From: Rhodoluna sp.
GTDB taxonomy: Bacteria > Actinomycetota > Actinomycetes > Actinomycetales > Microbacteriaceae
DNA length: 26,651 bases
NCBI GenBank assembly: GCA_026393335.1
Contig: JAPLAJ010000106.1
Coordinates: 1-26,651 of the forward strand
Direction of reading: 5' to 3'
Numbering within the stretch: the stretch's first letter is position 1; every line of letters starts with the position of its first letter. Made by a program: the position numbers and the translations under genes. Below are positions 7,145 to 13,929 of the stretch, piece by piece. The notes under the pieces are model-generated. The model saw nothing but the letters and a program-made list of their open reading frames with translations. It searched no databases and was not told the DNA's origin.

Positions 7145-7702
7145 ATGTCTAAGGCAAAACAAGCAGTTATCTACACTTCGTTTTTAGCAGTAATAGTTTT
7201 GATTTTTACTTTTCAGCAGTATTCAAATATTCAAAAACAAGATGAGGCTTCACAGCGTGACGCTCACAACGCAATTACAGAAATAGTTCGAGACTTAGAC
7301 AATCTTGGTGTACCTGAGTTTGTAGGTGTGAAAGTAAACGAGACAAAAATTTCCGTTGACATCTGGATTAGTTCTGAGCCGAGTAAAGAGCTCTGGACTT
7401 TTATGCAAGGGTTTGATGTTCGAGGGAAATATTCGCCTGTGGTCAGACTTCATCGTTCGCCTTTCGCTTTGAACAAACTGAAAGAGGCTGAGCAAAAGAT
7501 TGGGGATCTAGTTAAGAACTCTCAAATTGAGGGAGGGGTAGTTCTTTCCTCCTTCGGACACAGACAGGATGGCACAGGCATCGACCTGACTTTAGATGTT
7601 TCTAGCGCAAACCCTGATAGTAAATGGGTCTCTAATTTAGAGCAATTCCTTGGTGTCCCAGTATTTGTTGATCCAGAAAAAACCGACATAGAGTTGCTAT
7701 AA
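7145..7702 (+). CDS. Membrane-anchored protein of unknown function
   Basis: The product has 185 residues, with one N-terminal hydrophobic segment (about residues 8-25) followed by a mostly extracellular, charged domain rich in predicted beta strand. I do not recognise a family. The ATG at 7145 is chosen because AAGAGGGGGA lies just upstream; a longer frame beginning inside the heliorhodopsin terminator is rejected. The gene lies after that terminator and converges on the minus-strand HicB-like gene 22 nt downstream, so it is probably a single-gene unit. The N-terminal helix lacks a cysteine or a clear signal-peptidase site, so anchoring rather than secretion is likely. Confidence 0.7.
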   Translation: MSKAKQAVIYTSFLAVIVLIFTFQQYSNIQKQDEASQRDAHNAITEIVRDLDNLGVPEFVGVKVNETKISVDIWISSEPSKELWTFMQGFDVRGKYSPVVRLHRSPFALNKLKEAEQKIGDLVKNSQIEGGVVLSSFGHRQDGTGIDLTLDVSSANPDSKWVSNLEQFLGVPVFVDPEKTDIELL

Positions 7703-7724
7703 GTACAGGCCCATAAGTAGCGAG

Positions 7725-8105
7725 TTAGCCAATCAATTGAGCTACACGTTGGGGGGAGACGCCAAGAAGGACTGCAATGTCTCTCATGGTTAGTCCTTCG
7801 TCTCTCATTCGAGACACTACTGCCCTGATTTCAGATGAGGCTTCTTCTTGAAGCTTTTGTGCTTCTAACATTTTTACTTTGGCTGCTTCTAAGTCGCAGA
7901 TGATGCCAGGGAGTTCAGCTTCTACCTTTATAACTATGTCGCAGACAGCTAGGTCACCTTTCTGTTCTGCTAAAGTCTTGATTCTTTCAACGACCATGTC
8001 TTTGCATTGATCTAGCCTTCTGGCGTTCACTGTGAAGCCTTCAGGCCCAGGAACTTCAGCGCACCAGCCATCTTGGGTGCGTTCAGCATGAATCTTGATT
8101 TCCAT
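7725..8105 (-). CDS. HicB-like protein with C-terminal helix-turn-helix
   Basis: The 126-residue product begins with a HicB-like fold (MEIKIHAERTQDGWCAEVPG..GFTVNARRLDQCKDMVVERI, residues 1-45), continues with a helical middle part, and ends in a helix-turn-helix (GLTMRDIAVLLGVSPQRVAQLI, about 104-125). HicB proteins are antitoxins and DNA-binding repressors, but no HicA toxin gene is adjacent, so this is probably a stand-alone regulator. The ATG at 8105 is preceded by AAGGAGAAAGG at ideal distance; an upstream GTG at 8129 is rejected. The gene is divergent from the DoxX-like gene, and the shared intergenic region holds two matched operators (8136-8180). Autoregulation plus control of the neighbour is the natural inference. 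Confidence 0.75.
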   Translation of the reverse strand: MEIKIHAERTQDGWCAEVPGPEGFTVNARRLDQCKDMVVERIKTLAEQKGDLAVCDIVIKVEAELPGIICDLEAAKVKMLEAQKLQEEASSEIRAVVSRMRDEGLTMRDIAVLLGVSPQRVAQLIG

Positions 8106-8135
8106 AAGCACCCTTTCTCCTTGCGACACGCCGTT

Positions 8136-8180
8136 TAGTAAAGGGGGACTTGACTATATTAGTCAAGTGGTGCTTTACTA
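8136..8180. promoter_or_regulatory. Twin 21-bp operators over divergent promoters
   Basis: Four 8-nt half-sites with consensus TAGTMAAG form two inverted repeats: TAGTAAAG-N5-CTTGACTA (8136-8156) and TAGTCAAG-N5-CTTTACTA (8160-8180). They are mirror images about 8158 and are separated by TAT. The inner halves contain TTGACT on each strand and the outer halves TTTACT 18 nt further on, so they can serve as -35 and -10 boxes for divergent promoters (plus strand 8150-8179; minus strand 8166-8137). Occupancy by a repressor would block both. The HicB-like HTH protein is the obvious candidate ligand (inference). Confidence 0.8.
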
Positions 8181-8232
8181 GTACGAGTCTAAACACGGCT
8201 AACACCAAAAACAAGAACATAGAAAGGTTCTC

Positions 8233-8640
8233 ATGGATATCGCATTAATCATTGCAGCACTAGTAGTTTCAGCATTCACCTCATTTGCCTTCACCAAGGC
8301 TGGAATTGACAAGCTTCGCACCTCAGATGCAAAACTCATCGAGCGAGGCTGGGGCTGGGTTAAGTCTTCACCCAAAGGAACAACCAAGTTCATCGGTCTT
8401 GCAGAGTTACTGGGTGGCCTTGGAGTGATCTTGGCTCCACTAGCGGTTACACTTTTCAACTTCGACTGGGCTCTGCCATTGGGTATTGCCGCTGCCGTTG
8501 GATTGGCAACAATCATGGTGCTAGCAAACCTTGTCCACATTGTTCGTAAGGAATTCAAATACACCTATAAGGCTGGTGTGATGATGCTTGCAGTTACAGT
8601 CATTGCAACAGTCTTGTTGTCAATCTATCCAACCGTCTAA
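8233..8640 (+). CDS. DoxX-like four-helix membrane protein
   Basis: The 135-residue protein has four hydrophobic helices (about residues 3-25, 55-76, 82-105 and 113-133). The first contains the FAFTKAGIDKL stretch and the second begins FIGLAELLGGLGVIL, which fits the DoxX-like family seen throughout Actinobacteria. Members are poorly understood and some are linked to redox or stress functions. The ATG at 8233 follows AGAAAGG by 5 nt. Transcription probably starts at the twin-operator promoter upstream. Its stop codon overlaps the convergent stop of the ECF S-component gene by 4 nt, leaving no room for a terminator. Confidence 0.8.
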   Translation: MDIALIIAALVVSAFTSFAFTKAGIDKLRTSDAKLIERGWGWVKSSPKGTTKFIGLAELLGGLGVILAPLAVTLFNFDWALPLGIAAAVGLATIMVLANLVHIVRKEFKYTYKAGVMMLAVTVIATVLLSIYPTV

Positions 8641-9401
8641 GAACTTCTTCCAACGCCAGCCCTGGTTGCTGCTCTTTTTAGAGTGGCGATCAGGGCTGAG
8701 CCAGTTAATAGGATAAGTAAAGATGTAGTGATTGCTCGACCGGTGTCCCAGAGCAAACCACCGGTGACTATTTCATATTGCAGGAATCTAGTTAGGTTAC
8801 TCATTAGTGGATCTCCAGCAACATAGCTCACCTGAGTTCCAGTCCCAGCTAAGTATGGCCAGTTCCATAAGGTCATGAGTGCACCATAAACAAAGCTTGC
8901 TATCACTGCATAGATAACCAGATACATCTTGGTCAACCAAGATCTATTGGCCTGGGGGATAAGCCCTGCACCTAAACCAATAAGTGCTGCTCCCATCATC
9001 TGGAAAGGTAACCAAGGTCCAACACCACCGGTAATAAGTGCAGATACAAATATGGAACCTGCTCCGAGGATGAAACCAAAGCCACTACCAAAGACATAGG
9101 CACCAAGGATGATGAGGAAGAAGGAAGTTTCTATTCCTGCCGTTCCTGCTCCTAGCAACCTAATCACTGCATTCAAAGCAACTAGAACTCCTAGTAGAGC
9201 TAGTTGTTTTGAACTAATGTCACCGGTTGCAAACTCCACCAATATAAGCAGCAGCGTTAGAGGCATCAGCACAATAAACACTGTTTGAGCAAGTTGAGTT
9301 TCACTGGTTGAACTTTGAGAGATAAACAGTGGCCAAGCAAACATGAGTATGCTGCCAAGTCCTGCCACAGCAATGCTCAATCTAGAGATAACTAGTTTCA
9401 T
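8637..9401 (-). CDS. ECF transporter substrate-binding (S) component, predicted cobalamin
   Basis: This 254-residue integral membrane protein has about six to eight hydrophobic segments and the glycine-rich helices of ECF S components (GAYVFGSGFGFILGAGS, GGVGPWLPFQMMGAALIG). It binds the vitamin and docks to the T/A energising module. The start ATG overlaps the stop of the fused ATPase gene (ATGA), so it is the last gene of the riboswitch-controlled operon. Specificity for cobalamin is inferred from the cobalamin riboswitch at the operon start and resembles the predicted CbrT-type B12 transporters; sequence alone does not prove it. It converges on the DoxX-like gene with a 4-nt overlap of stop codons. 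Confidence 0.85.
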   Translation of the reverse strand: MKLVISRLSIAVAGLGSILMFAWPLFISQSSTSETQLAQTVFIVLMPLTLLLILVEFATGDISSKQLALLGVLVALNAVIRLLGAGTAGIETSFFLIILGAYVFGSGFGFILGAGSIFVSALITGGVGPWLPFQMMGAALIGLGAGLIPQANRSWLTKMYLVIYAVIASFVYGALMTLWNWPYLAGTGTQVSYVAGDPLMSNLTRFLQYEIVTGGLLWDTGRAITTSLLILLTGSALIATLKRAATRAGVGRSS

Positions 9402-10993
9402 AGTTTGACCTGCTCAATACTTATAAGGCCTACCTCTTGAGAGATCTCAGCCAGTTGTGAAGCAAATGGCTTGCCTGCACCTAGTACCTCTAGTGGTGAA
9501 CTATCTGAAACTAGTTGTCCTTTTTCAAGGACTAACACTCTGTCGGCAATCATGGCCACAAACTCAATGTCATGGGTAGCAATAAGCACTGCTCTATCTT
9601 GAGATCTAATGCTGTTGAGCTGTTTAGCCAAAGCATATTTAGCCGAGTAGTCGAGACCTCTGGTTGGTTCATCAAGTATCACTATCTTTGCTTGCTTTAC
9701 CAATTGAATGGCTAGAACTAGAGATAATTGTTGGCCTGCAGATAGATCTCTTGGGTGAATGCTGGTGTCGATACGTCCAGCTAATGATTGGAAGAGCTTT
9801 GCTGTGCTGCCAGGAGAGACCTCAGCATACTTATCTGATTCTTCTAATTCAGCACTTAGGGTTGCTAGGAACAATAGGTCTGCTGCTCGCTGAGGAACCA
9901 TGGTTAATACTTCTAAACGATCTGCAGCGTTCAGGTCTTTGGTATCACCTTTATATGTAGTGACTGTTCCCTTGGTCCTAGTGCCAGATCCTTGGATGGC
10001 CCAGCAAAGAGAAGTCTTACCTGAACCGTTCTCACCCATAAGAGCTGTTATCTGGTTGCCAGCCAAACTAAACGAAGTTTGTTGCAGGGCTTGGACAGAT
10101 CCGAAACTAACCTCAAGATTTGAAACAGCTAAAACCTCTGAAGTTGCATTAGATAGAACCTTTGCTTGGAACTCAGGTCTGGTTTCATTCCATTTCTTGG
10201 CTGCATCTGTTGTTGTGATTGGTAATGGCTTCCAGCCAAGCTTTAGTCCAAGTTCAATAATTGGCGGTACGAACCTAGGGTCATTGAACTGGGTTGCTGT
10301 TGGGCCTTTAGTAACACTGCCATCACCGTGGACGACTAGTACAGAATCAACTTCAGCTATCACTCTAGAAATGCGATGCTCTGCAAGTAGAACAGTGACG
10401 CCCTCTTCAGAACATAGTCTTCTAAGAACTCTTAGAACTTCAGCTGCGCCAACTAAATCAAGAGCTGAAGTTGGTTCATCGAGGAGTAAAACCTTTTGAC
10501 CGGCTACCAATGCTGAGGCAATAGCAACTCTTTGCTGTTGGCCTCCTGAGAGAGTTGCCAAAGGTCTTTCGAGTAAGTCGGATATCTCAAGAAGTTCAGA
10601 GATTTTCTGCACTGACTTTTCTATCTGAGCTATTGGTAGCCCAAGCTGTTCGGCGCAATAAACAATCTCATCTATGACGGTGTCGCCAACAAAAGCATTC
10701 TCGGGCTGCTGGTTTACATAGCCAACAACACTGGCGAACTCATGGGGCTCTAAACCAAGAAGTTCAACACCATTGATCTTGAGTTCACCGGTGATGACAC
10801 CGCCAGTGAAGCTAGGGGCTAAACCATTTAAGGTCTTTAGGAAAGTTGATTTACCTGAACCGGTAGGACCACACACCAGAACGAATTCACCAGAGTTGAT
10901 AGTGAGATTCACATTGTTGATCTGAGGTGTTTCAGAAACTTTAGAGCCATCTGATTTGAGATAGCTAAAGGTCAGGTCTTTGAGTTGAATCAT
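9398..10993 (-). CDS. ECF transporter ATPase, two fused nucleotide-binding domains (A1-A2)
   Basis: The 531-residue product holds two ABC ATPase domains. The first has Walker A GPTGSGKS (42-49), signature LSGGQQQR and Walker B VLLLDEPTSALD. The second has Walker A GENGSGKT, a non-canonical signature LSAGQQLS and Walker B VILDEPTRGLD. It powers the ECF transporter by ATP hydrolysis at the inner membrane face. The start at 10993 (MIQLKDLTF) gives an ATGA overlap with the preceding T-component stop and a normal domain N-terminus; a start 26 codons earlier would lie inside the T gene and is rejected. ATGA overlaps on both sides show tight coupling within the operon. Confidence 0.93.
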   Translation of the reverse strand: MIQLKDLTFSYLKSDGSKVSETPQINNVNLTINSGEFVLVCGPTGSGKSTFLKTLNGLAPSFTGGVITGELKINGVELLGLEPHEFASVVGYVNQQPENAFVGDTVIDEIVYCAEQLGLPIAQIEKSVQKISELLEISDLLERPLATLSGGQQQRVAIASALVAGQKVLLLDEPTSALDLVGAAEVLRVLRRLCSEEGVTVLLAEHRISRVIAEVDSVLVVHGDGSVTKGPTATQFNDPRFVPPIIELGLKLGWKPLPITTTDAAKKWNETRPEFQAKVLSNATSEVLAVSNLEVSFGSVQALQQTSFSLAGNQITALMGENGSGKTSLCWAIQGSGTRTKGTVTTYKGDTKDLNAADRLEVLTMVPQRAADLLFLATLSAELEESDKYAEVSPGSTAKLFQSLAGRIDTSIHPRDLSAGQQLSLVLAIQLVKQAKIVILDEPTRGLDYSAKYALAKQLNSIRSQDRAVLIATHDIEFVAMIADRVLVLEKGQLVSDSSPLEVLGAGKPFASQLAEISQEVGLISIEQVKL

Positions 10994-11970
10994 CTGGCGA
11001 ATGCACCGCCAAAGGCTAGAACCATCAGAACTAATGAAGCAGCCAGGATGATTACATCTCCCAGACGCCACGGCTCTTTGCGATATCTAGTGATAGTTCC
11101 TCTAGTTGAGGAAAGTTTTATGGAGATAACAGCAAGTGCCAACCCAAGAACTAAGAATGTGAGTTCTAGCACTTGCTGCTCAGGGGAGAACAAGAGCAGA
11201 GCTGCACCTGAGACCATAAAGCAGATTGCTATAAAGGCTAAGAGTCTTGCACCTATTACTTGGAACTTAGATCGGTTACCTTTTCTGCCAAATCCTCTAG
11301 CTGACATGCTGGCAGCTAAACCCATGGATTGATCTATGGTGTCTTCTAACACAGGAATAACAATTCCTGTGATTGCTTTCATACCTTTTGATTGTCCTCG
11401 AAGAGACCTTGCTCTTCTAACTCGATTGAGGCTTGCTATGAGTTGCGGAGCGAGATTGATAGCAATTGATAGAGCGGTAGCTATTTCATAGAGAGCACCA
11501 GGAGTTGACTTGAGTAGCTTTCTTGGATTAGCCAACGAGTTAGCCATTCCTACAGCCAAGATAATGGCAGCCAATCTAAAGCCATCAACTAGAGCAAAGT
11601 TGAACGCTGTAGCAGAGATTGGCCCAAAAAGTTTCAGGGCATTACCGAAACCAAAATCAAGATCTATTGAAGGAAGTAATAGGAATGCATCTTTAGTTGA
11701 AGAGCCAAGGTTGAAGATAATGCGGAAGGCGACTCTAAGGGTTATCACTATTGCAGCTAGCTTGATATAGAAGCCTATGGATTGGGCCCAAGGTGAATCA
11801 TCCCTGCAGAGCCTGATGATTGAAAGTGTGCCAACACAGATGGCAAGTAAAACATAGATGTTGCTGGTCAGTGAGGCAACAATGGCCAGGCTAAGACCAG
11901 CTAGCCACCATGAGATGGGATTAGTTTTATAGGCAGAAACTAAGTGAACTGCTCTAGTTGTTGCAGACAT
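10990..11970 (-). CDS. ECF transporter transmembrane (T) component
   Basis: This 326-residue membrane protein has several N-terminal helices, then the two cytoplasmic coupling-helix motifs typical of EcfT: RVRRARSLRGQ and SMSARGFGRKG. The second is the conserved Ala-Arg-Gly motif that contacts the ATPase grooves. Two further helices close the C-terminus (about 235-275 and 300-322). It links the two ATPase domains to the S component. It begins 17 nt before the end of the DUF4430-like gene and ends in an ATGA overlap with the ATPase gene, so it is translated as part of the same operon. Confidence 0.9.
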   Translation of the reverse strand: MSATTRAVHLVSAYKTNPISWWLAGLSLAIVASLTSNIYVLLAICVGTLSIIRLCRDDSPWAQSIGFYIKLAAIVITLRVAFRIIFNLGSSTKDAFLLLPSIDLDFGFGNALKLFGPISATAFNFALVDGFRLAAIILAVGMANSLANPRKLLKSTPGALYEIATALSIAINLAPQLIASLNRVRRARSLRGQSKGMKAITGIVIPVLEDTIDQSMGLAASMSARGFGRKGNRSKFQVIGARLLAFIAICFMVSGAALLLFSPEQQVLELTFLVLGLALAVISIKLSSTRGTITRYRKEPWRLGDVIILAASLVLMVLAFGGAFAR

Positions 11971-12484
11971 AAGTTTTCAGAGTAACTCTCGGGGGAGTTT
12001 GCACAGGCTCGCCAGGAAGCAGAAAACGCCAACCCTCACTTACACCACAGGCTACCTTGTGCATGGAAGCCCCAATTGGGCTGTATTCCCAGTCACCGTT
12101 CTCGTCGCTAAGGAAATAAGCCCAACTGCCATTTTTGGTGCCTGGGGTTTCCTTGCAAGGTTCTGTGTTTTCGGTAGGGAAGTTTTCGATTCGGCAGACA
12201 AAGCCAACAGGATACTTTTCAGTGCCAGTAACACTTACCTTGGCAGCTTCGAAAAGATCCCAGGAGTTGCCTTCGAAATCCTGAACGCACTTCTTTATAA
12301 GAGGTTTACTTTCGTTAGTGCCAAAATCAATTACGAGGCTGGTGCCTTGGTCTGTGCAAAGTTCTTGCGTCACAGTGGGTAGAACTTCGTCCCCGTCGCC
12401 ATTAGTTTGCTGTTGATTCACAGCAAAGCCAATGGCGACGAGTGCAACTAGCCCAATCAGGCTAACTCTGACGAAGGATCTCAT
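11954..12484 (-). CDS. Secreted/anchored DUF4430-like protein (transcobalamin beta-domain-like)
   Basis: The protein has 176 residues with an N-terminal hydrophobic segment (6-22) followed by an extracellular domain. The pattern SWDLFEAA..V..TGTEKYPVGFVCRIENFP....W AYFLSDENGDWEYSPIGAS....C G VSEGWRF resembles DUF4430/SCO2322-type domains, which are related to the C-terminal domain of transcobalamin and intrinsic factor. Six cysteines outside the membrane (C43, C66, C97, C110, C146, C174) could form three disulfides. It starts 8 nt after the stop of the lipoprotein gene and overlaps the T-component gene by 17 nt. I infer a role in extracellular B12 capture with its neighbour. The fold assignment is from pattern, not from a search. 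Confidence 0.7.
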   Translation of the reverse strand: MRSFVRVSLIGLVALVAIGFAVNQQQTNGDGDEVLPTVTQELCTDQGTSLVIDFGTNESKPLIKKCVQDFEGNSWDLFEAAKVSVTGTEKYPVGFVCRIENFPTENTEPCKETPGTKNGSWAYFLSDENGDWEYSPIGASMHKVACGVSEGWRFLLPGEPVQTPPRVTLKTYVCNN

Positions 12485-12492
12485 TGTGTTTA

Positions 12493-13470
12493 CTAGTTAG
12501 CGTCTACGCGCTCAGAGTTAATCTTGTTCATTGCATCAACAAGAGTCACTGAGGAAAGTGGAAGCAATGCTTGCACTGTTGTAAAGACATCACTGGCATT
12601 AGCACTGAAAGGAGATGGAATACCTCCATCTTCTTTATTGATACGTGCAGCTAACCAAGCAACCAACTTGGTTGCATCTTGGCCTGAGGCAATCAAAGCC
12701 ATAGTTGCGTATGAAGTTCCACCGAGGTCAACATTCTCGTAAGCCTCGAAGTGATCTCCAGTCACTAGGTTGTTCAGCAACCATTCCTTAGATTTATCTA
12801 TTGAGAACTGTTTGGCTGCGTCATCTTCTGCAGAACTTAATCCAAGAGATGCTTGGATTGACATTAATGCAAACGCTGTGACATCTGCAGACTCAAAGCT
12901 TTCGGTATCACCCTTGGTGTATTTGTATCCACCATTTACTTCAGCGTTACTAATTAGTTTGAGTGCAACCTTGTTAGCAAGTTCGTTTTGCTCACCAGCA
13001 ATAAGTGCTAGCAATACATATGAGTAGGCAAAGTTATTTGTGTCTTTAACAGTTCCATCTTCAGCGATGTAATCTTTCATGATTTGAAGTTGAGCAACCA
13101 CTGAAGCATCATTTGCAAATCCCGAAACGTATGCGGTGTAAACATAGTTTGCCTTGAGCCCTGCAGAACTAAGTAGTGTGGTGTTTACTTTGACCCAGTC
13201 AATCTGCTTTTGTAGATCAGATGTGCTGTATCCGAGCAGGCTCAGGTTAGCTATGGCCTCAAGGGTCGAACCCATATCTGGCTTGCCTTCCTCAAATGGG
13301 TCTAGGAACTGCCCATCTTGGAAGGAATCCATGACAAATTGGCTGGTTTTTGGTTGTTGGTTGAGTACCTGGTCACTTGGGGCTGAGCAGCCGGTCAGAA
13401 CCATGGATATTGCTGTTATTGCTGAGATAAACAGTGCGAAACGGCGCACTTCCTTTGTTTTGATTGACAT
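12493..13470 (-). CDS. Lipoprotein with prenyltransferase/squalene-cyclase-like helical repeats (intrinsic-factor alpha-domain-like)
   Basis: The 325-residue product has a lipoprotein signal peptide with lipobox LTGC (Cys28), so it should be lipid-anchored on the outer face of the membrane. The mature part is a series of helix pairs with small-residue turns (ANLSLLGYS, AYSYVLLALIAG, DVTAFALMSIQASLG, TSYATMALIASGQD, DVFTTVQALLPL). This is the repeating pattern of alpha6/alpha6 barrels such as prenyltransferases, squalene cyclases and the alpha domain of intrinsic factor. The ATG at 13470 is preceded by GAAAGGG; the longer frame to 13536 runs back toward the riboswitch and is rejected. As the first gene after a cobalamin riboswitch and ahead of an ECF transporter, it is most likely a cobalamin capture protein (inference). 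Confidence 0.8.
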   Translation of the reverse strand: MSIKTKEVRRFALFISAITAISMVLTGCSAPSDQVLNQQPKTSQFVMDSFQDGQFLDPFEEGKPDMGSTLEAIANLSLLGYSTSDLQKQIDWVKVNTTLLSSAGLKANYVYTAYVSGFANDASVVAQLQIMKDYIAEDGTVKDTNNFAYSYVLLALIAGEQNELANKVALKLISNAEVNGGYKYTKGDTESFESADVTAFALMSIQASLGLSSAEDDAAKQFSIDKSKEWLLNNLVTGDHFEAYENVDLGGTSYATMALIASGQDATKLVAWLAARINKEDGGIPSPFSANASDVFTTVQALLPLSSVTLVDAMNKINSERVDAN

Positions 13471-13559
13471 CGCAACCCTTTCGGTGTGTGCGATCCTTGT
13501 GCGATAGACGGATAAAAGGTACTTATCCGACTCCACCCGTAGACCACGACGGTTTGTTT
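13471..13559 (-). promoter_or_regulatory. Expression platform of the cobalamin riboswitch
   Basis: Between the B12 box and the first start codon, CGGATAA (13529-13523) pairs perfectly with TTATCCG (13515-13509). ACCTTTT (13519-13513), in the loop and 3' arm of that hairpin, is complementary to AAAGGGT of the Shine-Dalgarno region (13482-13475), with one G-U pair. The two pairings exclude each other, and no T-tract terminator is present. This suggests control of translation initiation rather than termination. Confidence 0.5.
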
Positions 13560-13712
13560 TGGAGTCATTGTTTTAGGCAGGCATTCCGACTCATCGGGGC
13601 TAAATCCCTTATAAATACTGGGTTTAGTCGATTTACGGTTGCGGGTCAGCACCGGGATTTCACCGGTTTTCCCTGCAAAAAGCAACTTCGCTCAACTTGA
13701 GCGTTCCATAAC
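13560..13712 (-). ncRNA. Cobalamin (B12) riboswitch
   Basis: On the minus strand the conserved core runs GGGAAAACCGG (from 13673), TGAAATCCCGG, then TGACCCGCAACCGT (to 13635). The B12 box GAGTCGGAATGCCTGCC follows at 13592-13576. These match the cobalamin riboswitch consensus (GGGAA..CCGGTG.AAAtCCGG.GC....CCCGC.ACtGT and AGTC.GgA.aCCTGCC). Binding of a cobalamin should lower expression of the downstream lipoprotein-ECF operon. GCAGG before the core can pair with CCTGC of the box. An extended -10 (TGCTAAGGT, -10 at 13716-13711) lies just upstream. The outer edges are approximate. Confidence 0.93.
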
Positions 13713-13750
13713 CTTAGCACCGTGGGTGTCCCAGAGCCTGAATAGTGACC

Positions 13751-13777
13751 ATTTTTGAGGTCTAAGTCCTCAAAAAT
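13751..13777. repeat. Perfect 10-bp inverted repeat in a divergent intergenic region
   Basis: ATTTTTGAGG (13751-13760) and CCTCAAAAAT (13768-13777) flank a 7-nt spacer. It lies between the riboswitch promoter region and the binding-protein gene, where no transcript needs to end, so an operator is more likely than a terminator. The rest of the gap up to 13929 holds only a possible -10 (TATAAA near 13849) and the AAGGAG ribosome binding site of the binding-protein gene. Confidence 0.5.
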
Positions 13778-13929
13778 AGCCCTAGCTTACCCATGTAAAT
13801 AAATGTAACGATTTGGGTGAAATGTATATGAACGGCTTGCTTTTAGTTATAAAGTTTCATTACCCAAGGAACTTGTGGGCCAAAGAGTAATTTTTGGCGT
13901 ACCTGTACCTACATAAACAAGGAGAAACA

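Noticed and set aside
7725..8105. HicAB toxin-antitoxin pair
   Set aside because: No HicA-like small frame lies on either side; only the HicB-like/HTH protein is present.
8106..8129. Longer N-terminus (GTG start at 8129) for the HicB-like protein
   Set aside because: It would start inside the strong ribosome binding site that serves the ATG at 8105.
9900..10499. Long plus-strand frame of about 199 codons inside the ECF ATPase gene
   Set aside because: It is the antisense shadow of a clear ABC ATPase with all motifs on the minus strand.
13471..13536. Longer N-terminus for the barrel lipoprotein
   Set aside because: The added 22 residues would precede the signal peptide and overlap the riboswitch expression platform; the ATG at 13470 has its own ribosome binding site.
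13416..13700. Open frames on both strands across the riboswitch
   Set aside because: They run through the conserved riboswitch core and B12 box, have no ribosome binding site and encode nothing recognisable.
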